This document shows, one piece after another, positions 43,757 to 53,729 of a DNA stretch of 64,000 nucleotides. The notes below the pieces were generated by a model. The model was not told where the DNA came from, searched no databases, and saw nothing but the letters and a program-made list of their open reading frames with translations. The stretch comes from Ruegeria lacuscaerulensis (lineage in GTDB: Bacteria; Pseudomonadota; Alphaproteobacteria; Rhodobacterales; Rhodobacteraceae): NCBI RefSeq assembly GCF_013033355.1, contig NZ_WQDY01000001.1, positions 434,001-498,000 on the forward strand, given 5' to 3'. The stretch's first letter is position 1; the number at the start of each line of letters is the position of its first letter. Position numbers and translations under genes: made by a program.

Positions 43757-43900
43757 TCATCGCCAGAATGCGATCCAATCCAGAAAGTCGTAGAGTTTTT
43801 TGCCCAAGAAAAGCAGATGCTCGGTTCCATAGACGGCGACATCGGCAATCATGATGCCCAGAATCAAAAAACCCAGCCAGATAGCGATTTGATTGGTCAT
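43757..43900 (-). CDS. 47-aa single-span membrane protein between the two gap genes
   Basis: A short frame from ATG 43900 to TGA 43757 encodes 47 residues: MTNQIAIWLGFLILGIMI forms one transmembrane helix, followed by a short hydrophilic turn and an aromatic/basic tail (GKKLYDFLDWIAFWR). The ending with alternating W/F and the terminal Arg resembles a conserved hypothetical found in related genomes, as far as I recall. GGGG lies before the ATG. It has no known function; position between the GAPDH genes could mean co-regulation, although a hairpin separates it from the upstream one. It is too short for most gene finders. Confidence 0.6.
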   Translation of the reverse strand: MTNQIAIWLGFLILGIMIADVAVYGTEHLLFLGKKLYDFLDWIAFWR

Positions 43901-43918
43901 CAAGGCCCCGAAGAGAAA

Positions 43919-43945
43919 TGCCCGCCCAGATAACCTGAGCGGGCA
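43919..43945 (-). terminator. Hairpin terminator after the NADP-type gap gene
   Basis: Stem TGCCCGC (43919-43925) / GCGGGCA (43939-43945). On the minus strand the 3' side continues TTTCTCTT, a weak T-tract. Confidence 0.7.
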
Positions 43946-43971
43946 AAAAGGTTCAAGAATTCAAACGGGTC

Positions 43972-44973
43972 TTAGTTAAGGCGGCCCATCGCCACAGCAA
44001 CATCGGCCATGCGAACTGAGAAGGCCCATTCGTTGTCGTACCATGCCAGAACGCGCACCATGCGGTCATTGACAACACGGGTCTGGTCCGGAGCGAAGAT
44101 CGAGCTTTCCTCGGTGTGGTTGAAATCTGTCGAGACCAGTGGAGCAGGTTCGTAACCCAGAACGCGCTGCATGTGACCTTGCGAGGCTTCACGGACAATC
44201 GCGTTCACCTCATCCACAGTCACATCGCGACCGGCGCGGAATGTTAGGTCAACAGCGGATACATTCGGGGTCGGAACCCGGATTGCCGAGCCATCCAGAC
44301 GACCTTTGAGGTTCGGCAGAACCTCACCCAGCGCCTTGGCAGCACCGGTAGAAGTCGGGATCATCGACATAGCGGCAGCGCGAGCGCGGTACAGGTCGCT
44401 GTGGCGACGGTCCAGCGTAGGCTGGTCGCCAGTATAGGCGTGGATCGTGGTCATGATGCCATGTTCGATCCCGACGCCTTCGTCCAGAACCTTGGCAAGC
44501 GGAGCAAGGCAGTTCGTGGTGCAAGACCCGTTCGAGACCATTTTATCGTCAGCAGCCAGACTGTTGTGATTCACGCCATAGACGATGGTTTTATCTACAT
44601 TCTTGCCCGGTGCGGACAGCAGAACCTTTTGCGCCCCACGCTCAAGGTGAGTCTTGGCCTTCAGGCCGTCATTGAACTTGCCGGTGCACTCCAGAACGAC
44701 GTCGCAACCTTCCCAGTCCAGCTCGTTCATGTCGTAGGTCGAGAACATTTCCATAGGGCCGCGGCCCAGATCCATGGTGTTGCCCTCGATCGAGACGTCG
44801 CGGGGGAAGCGCCCGTGGACGCTGTCATATTTCAGCAGATGCGCCGTGGTTTCCAGCGGGCCGGTTGCATTGACCTTGATCACTTCGATGTCGTTGCGGG
44901 CCGATGCCGCGATATGCGACAGGGTGCAGCGGCCGATACGGCCAAAACCATTGATGCCGACCTTGATGGTCAT
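43972..44973 (-). CDS. gap: Glyceraldehyde-3-phosphate dehydrogenase, GapB-like paralog
   Basis: A 333-aa GAPDH with VGINGFGRIGRC and active-site SNGSCTTNC (Cys151; the third residue is Gly instead of Ala). After the second strand it reads IKVNATGPLETTAHLLKYDSVHG, lacking the ribose-binding Asp and resembling the NAS segment of the NADP-accepting GapB of Bacillus; APGKN and the HAYTGDQ block also match that branch. It therefore probably prefers or accepts NADP and works in gluconeogenesis or the Calvin cycle. Two degenerate copies of the LacI-type palindrome lie 90-120 bp upstream. Start 44973 behind GGAG. Confidence 0.95.
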   Translation of the reverse strand: MTIKVGINGFGRIGRCTLSHIAASARNDIEVIKVNATGPLETTAHLLKYDSVHGRFPRDVSIEGNTMDLGRGPMEMFSTYDMNELDWEGCDVVLECTGKFNDGLKAKTHLERGAQKVLLSAPGKNVDKTIVYGVNHNSLAADDKMVSNGSCTTNCLAPLAKVLDEGVGIEHGIMTTIHAYTGDQPTLDRRHSDLYRARAAAMSMIPTSTGAAKALGEVLPNLKGRLDGSAIRVPTPNVSAVDLTFRAGRDVTVDEVNAIVREASQGHMQRVLGYEPAPLVSTDFNHTEESSIFAPDQTRVVNDRMVRVLAWYDNEWAFSVRMADVAVAMGRLN

Positions 44974-45061
44974 ATGACGTCTCCAAAATGCGCTTGCGTT
45001 GCAGGCGATATAGCGGCCCTAACGCGTTCTCAAAAGAGTAAAAGTGACATATTTTTAACGT

Positions 45062-45092
45062 GTTAGCGCAAACCTTCTCCGGTATCGCTAAC
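45062..45092. promoter_or_regulatory. Tandem LacI-type sites upstream of the GapB-like gene
   Basis: GTTAGCGCAAAC (45062-45073) matches the palindrome at 43707 at 11 of 12 positions and GGTATCGCTAAC (45081-45092) at 10 of 12. They are 19 bp apart centre to centre, between the GapB-like gene and the divergent DUF808 gene. Confidence 0.5.
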
Positions 45093-45155
45093 GCTTGCGC
45101 TAGCTGAAAGATCAGGTAGGGTCCACCTGCGGCTGGTTACAGGAAGGAACTAGGC

Positions 45156-46094
45156 ATGAGCGGTCTTTTGGCATTGCTGGACGATGTTGCCGGAATTGCA
45201 AAAGTTGCGGCATCGTCGGTTGATGATGTTGTTGCTGCGGCGGGCAAGGCCGGGGCCAAAACGGCGGGTGTAATCATTGACGATGCCGCCGTGACGCCGA
45301 AATACGTGCAAGGTTTCGCCCCGGCGCGCGAGTTGCCGATCATCTGGCGCATCGCGCGCGGGTCGGTTTTCAACAAGATCGTACTGCTGCTGCCCGTTGC
45401 GCTGTTGCTGGCTAATTTCGCACCTTGGCTGATCACGCCTTTGCTGATGCTAGGCGGATCATATTTATGTTTCGAGGGGGCTGAGAAAATTTTCCATGTC
45501 CTCTTCCCCCATGGCAGCCACGTCATCGACGAGGATATGAAAATCCGTGATCCGGGCCATCTGGAAGAGCAAAAAGTCAAAGGCGCAATAAAGACCGATT
45601 TCATCTTGTCGGCCGAGATCATGACCATCGCGCTTGCCGCCATCGAGGCGCCGAACATCTGGATGCAGGCGGCAACGTTGGCTGTTGTCGGGATCGGTGT
45701 GACGGTGGCGGTCTATGGCTCGGTGGCGTTGATCGTGAAGATGGACGATGTGGGCCTGTTTCTGGCGCAGAACGCACCAACCCCGATCGGGCGCGGAACC
45801 GGGCGAGGCTTGGTCAGAGCCATGCCGATTGTAATGAAAGTACTCTCTATCGTCGGGACCGCCGCGATGCTGTGGGTCGGCGGGTCGATCATCATCCACG
45901 GGCTCGAGGTTTTGGGCTTTGGCTGGCTGGGCCACCACATTCACGACTGGGCCTATGCGGTGGGCCATATGGTTTCTGCTCAATACGAGGGCGCCGTGAA
46001 GTGGATCGCCAAGGCCGCCATGGACGGAGTATTCGGACTGGCTTGGGGGATGGTACTAATCCCCCCGGCGACGAAACTGCTAAAATCACACTGA
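45156..46094 (+). CDS. DUF808 family membrane protein (YedI-like)
   Basis: A 312-aa protein with a soluble N-terminal 70 residues (MSGLLALLDDVAGIAKVAASSVDDV, the family signature) and six or so membrane helices. The conserved GGSYLCFEGAEKIFHVLFPH and GLGWGMVLIPP-like ends are present. YedI-like proteins have no established function. Start 45156 behind AAGGAACT. It is divergent from the GapB-like gene across the LacI-type sites. Confidence 0.93.
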   Translation: MSGLLALLDDVAGIAKVAASSVDDVVAAAGKAGAKTAGVIIDDAAVTPKYVQGFAPARELPIIWRIARGSVFNKIVLLLPVALLLANFAPWLITPLLMLGGSYLCFEGAEKIFHVLFPHGSHVIDEDMKIRDPGHLEEQKVKGAIKTDFILSAEIMTIALAAIEAPNIWMQAATLAVVGIGVTVAVYGSVALIVKMDDVGLFLAQNAPTPIGRGTGRGLVRAMPIVMKVLSIVGTAAMLWVGGSIIIHGLEVLGFGWLGHHIHDWAYAVGHMVSAQYEGAVKWIAKAAMDGVFGLAWGMVLIPPATKLLKSH

Positions 46095-46103
46095 ACAATA
46101 ATA

Positions 46104-46130
46104 TCCGCGCCGCAGTTTTGGCGACGCGGA
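46104..46130. terminator. Possible terminator between DUF808 gene and the convergent exported-protein gene
   Basis: TCCGCG (46104-46109) pairs with CGCGGA (46125-46130), with a short inner CGC/GCG stem. There is no strong T-tract on either side. Confidence 0.4.
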
Positions 46131-46136
46131 TTGTCG

Positions 46137-46487
46137 TTAGAACCCGTTAGTGTTGCCTTTTACCACGACGCCAGATCCGTCAATCTTACCATCTTTGACC
46201 AGGGTAACGGCGGCTCCGTCAATTTTCAGGTCCCAGCAGTTTTTGGGATCATCGCCATACTGAAAGCACATCCCATTATCTGTTGCTTCCCACTTGCCCG
46301 AATAGCCTTCGCCTTTGATGGTACCGTCGGCTGCATAATACTCGGTAAACGCGCCTGACAGCATACCGCCTGCATATGTGCGGTCGGCCATCGTTTTTTG
46401 AATTTCTTCCTTGCTGGCGAAATCCCCCGCGAATGCTGGGGCGGCCAGGATCACTGCTACGGCGCTCAGTACGGCGTGTTTCTTCAT
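46137..46487 (-). CDS. Small exported protein of unknown function
   Basis: A 116-aa protein with a clear signal peptide (MKKHAVLSAVAVILAAPAFA) and a compact mature domain containing ADGTIKGEGYSGKWEATDNGMCFQYGDDPKNCWDLKIDG. The G-x-Y/W-x-G pattern followed by a Cys-x-x-Y...N-C-W pair is seen in small periplasmic lipocalin-like or PliI-like folds; the two cysteines probably pair. Family not assigned. Start 46487 behind GGGAAG. Confidence 0.78.
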   Translation of the reverse strand: MKKHAVLSAVAVILAAPAFAGDFASKEEIQKTMADRTYAGGMLSGAFTEYYAADGTIKGEGYSGKWEATDNGMCFQYGDDPKNCWDLKIDGAAVTLVKDGKIDGSGVVVKGNTNGF

Positions 46488-46595
46488 TTCTAAACTTCCC
46501 TGTAACTGCATTGCCTCCAGCACTTAAGGCGTTACGGCCTACGAAATAGGGCAGGTGGGATCACGTCGCCTCACCAGTCTGTGAGGGTGGGGCGC

Positions 46596-46624
46596 AAAAA
46601 AAAGGCGGCCTATGCGGACCGCCT
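46596..46624 (-). terminator. Rho-independent terminator of tkt
   Basis: Stem AGGCGG (46603-46608) / CCGCCT (46619-46624); on the minus strand followed by eight T. Confidence 0.85.
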
Positions 46625-46649
46625 GTTTCCTTTGGACTGACGTCGGGAA

Positions 46650-48671
46650 TTAACCCAGCAGTTCCTTGACTTTGGCAACGGTGGCCTCGGCAGTGATGCC
46701 GAAATGCTTATACAGCTCACCAGCAGGGGCTGAAGCACCAAAGCCCGACATGCCGATGAACCCAGCTTTGGCTTCACGGCCACGCTCGCCCAGCAGCCAG
46801 CGGTCCCAGCCACCGGCGCGGACGGCGGCCTCAATCCCGACGCGGACGGCGCCGGCGGGCAGCACGCGCTTGCGATAGGCTTCGTCCTGCTCGGCGAACA
46901 ACTCCATACAGGGCATGGAGACGACACGGGTGCCGATGCCTTCGGCCTCAAGCATCGCCTTGGCTTCCATCGCCAGCGACACTTCAGAGCCGGTGGCAAT
47001 CAGGATGGCCTGACGTTTGCCCTCGGCCTCGGCCAGAACATAGGCGCCTTGCGCGGACAGGTTCTTGGTTTTGTGATCCTTGCGCACGGTCGGCACGCCC
47101 TGACGGGTCAGCGACAGGACCGAGGGGCTTTCCTTGAAGGTCAGCGCCAGTTCCCAGGCTTCTGCTGTTTCAACCGTGTCGGCGGGGCGGAACACATAGG
47201 TGTTGGGCGTCGCGCGGCTGATGGCCAGATGTTCGACCGGCTGGTGGGTCGGGCCGTCTTCGCCCAGACCGATCGAATCGTGAGTCATCACGAAGACCGA
47301 AGGGATTTTCATCAACGCTGCCAGACGCATCGACGGACGCGCATAGTCGGTGAAGGCCATGAACGTGCCGCCATACGGGCGGATGCCACCATGTAGCGCC
47401 ATGCCGTTCATCGCAGCGGCCATGCCGTGTTCGCGGATACCGTAATGGATGTAACGGCCCTTGCGATTTTCCGGCAGGAACACGCCCATATCAGCAGATT
47501 TGGTGTTGTTCGAGCCCGTCAGGTCGGCCGAGCCGCCCACGGTCTCGGTCATGATCGGGTTGACTACGTTCAGAACTTTCTCCGATGAGGCGCGGGTGGC
47601 CAGTTTCGGTTGGTCTTCTGAGGCTTGTTTCTTGAACGAGCGGATCGCGCCGGCCAGTTTCTTGGGCGCTTCAAACGCATAGGCGCGGTTGAACTCGGCC
47701 TGCTTGCGTTCCGAGATTTGTGCGAAACGTTCTTCCCATGCCGCGCGCTCTGCGGAGCCGCGTGCACCGATGGCTTCCCATGCGGATTTCACATCGGCGG
47801 GGATTTCAAACGCGCCATGCGGCCAGCCATAGCCGTCTTTGGCGGCTTTCAACTGATCCTGATCGGTCAGCGCACCGTGGCCTTTCGAAGTGTCCTGCGC
47901 TGCGTGACCCAATGCAATGTGGCTTTCGCAGGCAATCATGGTCGGCTTATTCGACTTTTTCGCCTGCACGATGGCCGCGTCGATGGCCTGCGGATCGTGT
48001 CCGTCAATCTCGATCACATGCCAGCCTGAGGCCGCGAAACGGCGCACCTGATCGGTGCGGTCTGCGATGTCCACGGTGCCGTCGATGGTGATGTTGTTGT
48101 TGTCCCAGAAAACAATCAGCTTGCTCAGCTCATGACGTCCGGCAAGGGTGATGGCTTCTTGGCTGACCCCTTCCATCAGGCAGCCGTCGCCCGCGATCAC
48201 ATAGGTATAGTGGTCAACGACCTTCTTACCGTATTGCGCGCGCTGGATTTCCTCGGCCATTGCAAAGCCTACAGCGTTCGAGATGCCCTGACCCAATGGG
48301 CCGGTGGTGGTCTCGATGCCATTGACCAAGAAGTTCTCGGGGTGGCCCGCGGTTTTTGCGCCCAGCTGGCGGAAGTTTTTGATCTCGTCCAGAGTGACGT
48401 CAGCGTGGCCTGTGAGATAGAGCAAGGAATAGATCAGCATCGAACCGTGACCTGCAGATAGGATAAACCGGTCGCGATCGGGCCAGTTCGGCGCCGAGGC
48501 GTCAAATTTCAGGTGCTTTTCGAACAGCACGGTCGCGACGTCGGCCATGCCCATCGGCATGCCGGAATGGCCGGAATTGGCGGCGGCGACGGCATCAAGG
48601 GTCAATGTGCGGATGGCCGCAGCTTTGTCCCAATGTTCGGGGTTTGCATTGCGCAGCGCAGTCAGGTCCAC
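46650..48671 (-). CDS. tkt: Transketolase
   Basis: A 673-aa thiamine-diphosphate enzyme of the pentose-phosphate and Calvin cycles. Landmarks are the [16 protein letters not shown] start, the TPP motif [13 protein letters not shown] near residue 155, the GHG loop SAGHGSML and the C-terminal pyrimidine domain with [19 protein letters not shown] and [16 protein letters not shown]. Start is a GTG at 48671 behind AAGGAATAACGCCC. It is the third carbohydrate-metabolism gene in this segment after the two GAPDH genes, but in its own transcription unit. Confidence 0.97.
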   Translation of the reverse strand: MDLTALRNANPEHWDKAAAIRTLTLDAVAAANSGHSGMPMGMADVATVLFEKHLKFDASAPNWPDRDRFILSAGHGSMLIYSLLYLTGHADVTLDEIKNFRQLGAKTAGHPENFLVNGIETTTGPLGQGISNAVGFAMAEEIQRAQYGKKVVDHYTYVIAGDGCLMEGVSQEAITLAGRHELSKLIVFWDNNNITIDGTVDIADRTDQVRRFAASGWHVIEIDGHDPQAIDAAIVQAKKSNKPTMIACESHIALGHAAQDTSKGHGALTDQDQLKAAKDGYGWPHGAFEIPADVKSAWEAIGARGSAERAAWEERFAQISERKQAEFNRAYAFEAPKKLAGAIRSFKKQASEDQPKLATRASSEKVLNVVNPIMTETVGGSADLTGSNNTKSADMGVFLPENRKGRYIHYGIREHGMAAAMNGMALHGGIRPYGGTFMAFTDYARPSMRLAALMKIPSVFVMTHDSIGLGEDGPTHQPVEHLAISRATPNTYVFRPADTVETAEAWELALTFKESPSVLSLTRQGVPTVRKDHKTKNLSAQGAYVLAEAEGKRQAILIATGSEVSLAMEAKAMLEAEGIGTRVVSMPCMELFAEQDEAYRKRVLPAGAVRVGIEAAVRAGGWDRWLLGERGREAKAGFIGMSGFGASAPAGELYKHFGITAEATVAKVKELLG

Positions 48672-48905
48672 GGGCGTTATTCCTTTGGATTACAGGCAGA
48701 TTGCGCGCTGAATACCACTCAGTCCTCAAAGTGCAAGCAGAACCGGGGGTTACAAGGGCGAACTGCTTCAAGAACGCGGCTCAAGTATTTGAAAGCAAAC
48801 AGTGGGTATTTTCCGCGCCATTCGGTTAGACTAGACCAATTCGTGAATTAAGTTGATTCGGATGAACCGCAGCACACGGAACCTTGATAAAGAGGTGGCA
48901 GGGGC

Positions 48906-49703
48906 ATGAGCCAGATCGAAGAATTACAGCGCCGTATTGTTGTCGCGATGGAACGTATCGGTGCAAGCGTGGACGCCATGGGTGCAATGTCAGAACCTCC
49001 GCGCGCGCAAGATGAAACGCTGCGTGCCGCGCTGGATGACGAACGTGTAGCAAATGCGCAATTGGAAGAGCGTCTTAGAGCCCTCAAGCAACGTCATGAA
49101 CAGGAAGTCGACGCAATGCGCGCCGATATGGAGAGCTTGCGTTCGGTTCCTGCTGAACACCCGGAAAATGGAGCTTTGCGCGAGCAATTGGCTGAAGCAA
49201 CCGCGAAACTGGCCGCGGTGGAAGCCGCCCGCGCAGAGCTTGCGGACGCCAAGGCGGCCTTGGAAGATCAGGACGAGCTTGCTGTTTTGAAGGCGGAGAA
49301 CGATCGGTTGAAGGCGACTGCAAGCATGGCAGAGGAGTTGAAGGCCGAGAATGCGCGTTTGAAATCGGAACTGGCTGATAGCGAGCGGGTCGCTGAGTTA
49401 AGTGCCGAGCTTGAGATGTTGCGCGCTGAACGCAGTAGTCATGGCGCGGCTATGTCCCGTTTGGATGACGATCTGCAGCGTATGCGCAAGGCTAATGAAC
49501 AGTTGCGCAATTCGGTCGATGAACTGCGCGCTGCGTCCGAGGGCGGTTTGCCGGATGCCGAACTTCTAAATCGCGCAACAGTAGCCGAACTGGAAGCGAC
49601 CCGAGCCGCTCAGGCCACGGACGCGGCCGAAGCGCATGCTGTGCTGGCGCGACTAGAGCCGCTTTTGTCGCAAGCCAAGCTGGCTGAAGGAGAGGTGGAG
49701 TAA
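48906..49703 (+). CDS. Coiled-coil protein preceding zapA
   Basis: A 265-aa, almost entirely helical protein with heptad-like Leu/Ala/Glu repeats from about residue 40 to 215 (for example EELKAENARLKSELADSERVAELSAELEMLRAERS). No signal peptide, membrane segment or enzymatic motif is visible. Its stop overlaps the zapA start (TAATG), so the two are probably translated together. That, and its form, suggest a partner of ZapA in Z-ring organisation, analogous to ZapB; this is inference from position. Divergent from tkt. Confidence 0.8.
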   Translation: MSQIEELQRRIVVAMERIGASVDAMGAMSEPPRAQDETLRAALDDERVANAQLEERLRALKQRHEQEVDAMRADMESLRSVPAEHPENGALREQLAEATAKLAAVEAARAELADAKAALEDQDELAVLKAENDRLKATASMAEELKAENARLKSELADSERVAELSAELEMLRAERSSHGAAMSRLDDDLQRMRKANEQLRNSVDELRAASEGGLPDAELLNRATVAELEATRAAQATDAAEAHAVLARLEPLLSQAKLAEGEVE

Positions 49704-50098
49704 TGCCCGAGGTAACCATTCAAATCGGTGGGCGGGGTTTTGACGTTTCATGTCAGGACGGGGAAGAAGTGTTCCTGCAAGCCGCCGCTAAGATGTTGGA
49801 CGACGAAGCACAGGTTCTTTCTGATCAAATAGGACGAATGCCCGAGTCCAGAATGCTGCTGATGGCCGGCCTCATGCTTGCTGACAAAACGGCCGCGTCG
49901 GAAGATCAGATTAGTTCCCTGCAAGCAAAATTGGCCGAGGCCGAGGCCGAAATTCAGGCTTTGCGCAACAAACCGCAGCCTGAACCCGAAAGGGTCGAGG
50001 TAGCGGTTGTGCCGCCTTCCGTGACAGACACGCTAGCTGAATTGGCGGCTAGGGCCGAAGCGCTTGCCTCGGTTGTGGAAGAAAAGACTGCGGGATGA
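49703..50098 (+). CDS. zapA: Cell division protein ZapA
   Basis: A 131-aa protein that stabilises the FtsZ ring. The N-terminal globular part PEVTIQIGGRGFDVSCQDGEEVFLQAAAKMLDDEA is typical, followed by a helix (RMLLMAGLMLADKTAASEDQISSLQAKLAEAEAEIQALRNK) that forms the tetramer coiled coil, and a short proline-rich tail. Its ATG overlaps the coiled-coil gene and its stop overlaps the mliC start. Confidence 0.93.
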   Translation: MPEVTIQIGGRGFDVSCQDGEEVFLQAAAKMLDDEAQVLSDQIGRMPESRMLLMAGLMLADKTAASEDQISSLQAKLAEAEAEIQALRNKPQPEPERVEVAVVPPSVTDTLAELAARAEALASVVEEKTAG

Positions 50099-50442
50099 TG
50101 TTGCGTCGGATATCTGCTGTTTTCGTGGCGACGGTGTTGGGAAACACCGCTTGGGCGGAACTCGACGTTCTCCCTGTTACCTTCACCTGCGACAATGCCG
50201 TTCCGCTTGAGGTGGTGTTCTTTAATGCCTCGGACGGCTCGAGCGCCGCGGCCATGCTGGTCGACAATCAACTGATCGCGTTAGAGCAGAGTATAAGTGG
50301 ATCGGGAATCCAGTACAGATCCGAAGGCAACGGCGGCACCTATATTCTGCGGTCTAAAGGTTGGGATGCAACGGTCAGCTTTCTGGCGACAGGCGATGCC
50401 GCCAGCGAGCAGGTTATATTAGAGAATTGCTCCAGCCGGTGA
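50095..50442 (+). CDS. mliC: MliC/PliC-type lysozyme inhibitor
   Basis: A 115-aa exported protein with a signal peptide (MMLRRISAVFVATVLGNTAWA) and a single MliC domain: the strand TFTCDNAVPLEVVFF, the loop SGSGIQYRSEGNGGTYILRSKGWDATVSF with the SGxxY element that enters the lysozyme active site, and a second Cys (ENC) to pair with the first. It protects peptidoglycan from host C-type lysozyme. No lipobox, so it is soluble periplasmic (PliC-like). Start is in ATGATG overlapping the zapA stop. A lysozyme inhibitor in an operon with zapA is unusual. Confidence 0.85.
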   Translation: MMLRRISAVFVATVLGNTAWAELDVLPVTFTCDNAVPLEVVFFNASDGSSAAAMLVDNQLIALEQSISGSGIQYRSEGNGGTYILRSKGWDATVSFLATGDAASEQVILENCSSR

Positions 50443-50805
50443 TCAGGCGTTTGCTTCGCGGATCTTGTCGGCGGCTTCTTTGTTGTAACCAACGCCGTTG
50501 TCATCAAACAGCGTGTCCAGCTCACCCGACAGGGTCATCTCGGTGATGATGTCGCAACCGCCGACGAATTCGCCTTTGACGTAAAGCTGCGGCACGGTCG
50601 GCCAGTCGGAATAATCCTTGATGCCCTGACGGACCTCTTCATCCGCTAGAACGTTCACGTCGGCATAGTCGACGCCCATATAGTTCAGCACACCAGCCAC
50701 GCGGGACGAAAACCCACACTGAGGCATTTCCTTGGTGCCCTTCATATAAAGCACCACATCGTTGGCTTTGACGGTTTCGTCGATCTGGGTTTTCACGTCA
50801 GTCAT
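50443..50805 (-). CDS. grxD: Monothiol glutaredoxin (Grx4 type)
   Basis: A 120-aa protein with the CGFS active site ([14 protein letters not shown]) and the [40 protein letters not shown] block typical of class II glutaredoxins. Such proteins bind a bridging [2Fe-2S] cluster with BolA partners, and bolA is encoded two genes upstream. Start 50805 overlaps the stop of the preceding small gene (ATGA). Confidence 0.96.
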   Translation of the reverse strand: MTDVKTQIDETVKANDVVLYMKGTKEMPQCGFSSRVAGVLNYMGVDYADVNVLADEEVRQGIKDYSDWPTVPQLYVKGEFVGGCDIITEMTLSGELDTLFDDNGVGYNKEAADKIREANA

Positions 50806-51053
50806 TTCGCGTTTCCTTTGCTCTTCGGCATCATCGCTTTGGCGAAGTCTTGTGGGTCTTTTGGAATATGGGTCTGCGTTGAACGAATTGCACCGTCATG
50901 CGACTTGTAAGACGAGTGCAGAATGTGTTTGTCCTGCGCAGGCAGAGATCCTCGTCCTGTTTTGCGGCCGGTCTTTGAGTGGTTCCACGCTAACAGTCCG
51001 ATTAGCAGGACAAAGACAGAAATCGCAATTGTGAGTGCGATCAAATGCTCCAT
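50802..51053 (-). CDS. Small membrane protein between bolA and grxD
   Basis: An 83-aa protein with one N-terminal transmembrane helix ([20 protein letters not shown]) and a basic, polar tail containing [17 protein letters not shown] and [19 protein letters not shown]. Its start is 1 bp after the bolA stop and its stop overlaps grxD, so it is translated with both. Function unknown; it may tether or serve the BolA-Grx pair, by position only. Confidence 0.85.
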   Translation of the reverse strand: MEHLIALTIAISVFVLLIGLLAWNHSKTGRKTGRGSLPAQDKHILHSSYKSHDGAIRSTQTHIPKDPQDFAKAMMPKSKGNAK

Positions 51054-51054
51054 G

Positions 51055-51291
51055 TTACTCCGGCACTTTTGTAGTCAGCGCCAGCGCGTGCAACTCTCCA
51101 TCTGGGCCGTCCATCTTACCTTTCAAGGCCGCATAGACCGCCCGCTGTTGTTGAACCCGGTTTTTGCCGCGAAAGCTTTCGTCCACGACCATGGCTGACA
51201 TATGCACGCCGTCGCTGCCGCCGACCTGAATTTCCGCATCGGGAAAGGCTTCGCGCAGCAGGTGTTCGATTTCGTGGGCGCTCATCGGCAT
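51055..51291 (-). CDS. bolA: BolA family protein
   Basis: A 78-aa single-domain BolA/YrbA-type protein. The core SAHEIEHLLREAFPDAEIQVGGSDGVHMSAMVVDESFRGKNRVQQQRAVYAALKGKMDGPDGELHALALTTKVPE matches the family in outline; the stretch is the class II KH-like fold with the invariant His (LHAL). It forms a [2Fe-2S] heterocomplex with the monothiol glutaredoxin encoded two genes on. Start 51291 is 8 nt behind AGGAG; longer in-frame starts lack one. Confidence 0.94.
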   Translation of the reverse strand: MPMSAHEIEHLLREAFPDAEIQVGGSDGVHMSAMVVDESFRGKNRVQQQRAVYAALKGKMDGPDGELHALALTTKVPE

Positions 51292-51364
51292 GTAGGTCAC
51301 TCCTGAAGGTCTTTCCCAAGATGTAGAGCGCCAAAGCGGGGCGCGCAAGTGGTCCTGAGACGAC

Positions 51365-51393
51365 AAAACCCGCGCCGGTCCAAGCGCGGGTTT
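51365..51393 (-). terminator. Rho-independent terminator of purL
   Basis: Ten-bp stem AAACCCGCGC (51366-51375) / GCGCGGGTTT (51384-51393), followed on the minus strand by TTTTG. It separates purL from bolA. Confidence 0.85.
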
Positions 51394-51416
51394 CATCTTG
51401 GTTTGCGAAGGCGATA

Positions 51417-53576
<2,160 letters not shown>

Positions 53577-53676
53577 CTTCTGTCCTGTGTCCAAATGGGC
53601 CGAGATTGCGCGCCTTGTAGGGCAAGGATGCGCCCGTGGGAAGGGTCAAGTCAGCGCAGGCGTTACGCGCCAAAGT

Positions 53677-53705
53677 AAAACGGAACCGACCAGAGGCCGG
53701 TTCCG
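53677..53705 (-). terminator. Rho-independent terminator of the MscS-family gene
   Basis: Stem CGGAACCG (53681-53688) / CGGTTCCG (53698-53705), followed on the minus strand by TTTTAC. It lies between the channel gene and purL. Confidence 0.8.
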
Positions 53706-53729
53706 CCTATTTTGCAGTCAGGTTTTGGC

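Noticed and set aside
43740-43946. 68-codon frame in another register over the small gap-intergenic gene
   Set aside because: Rich in Arg/Cys/Gly with no hydrophobic segment, and it reads through the terminator hairpin; the 47-codon frame has a membrane helix and a natural start.
48672-48905. Possible 6S RNA near zapA
   Set aside because: 6S RNA is often next to zapA, but no long stem with a central bubble could be drawn in the tkt/coiled-coil gap, and zapA is followed immediately by mliC.
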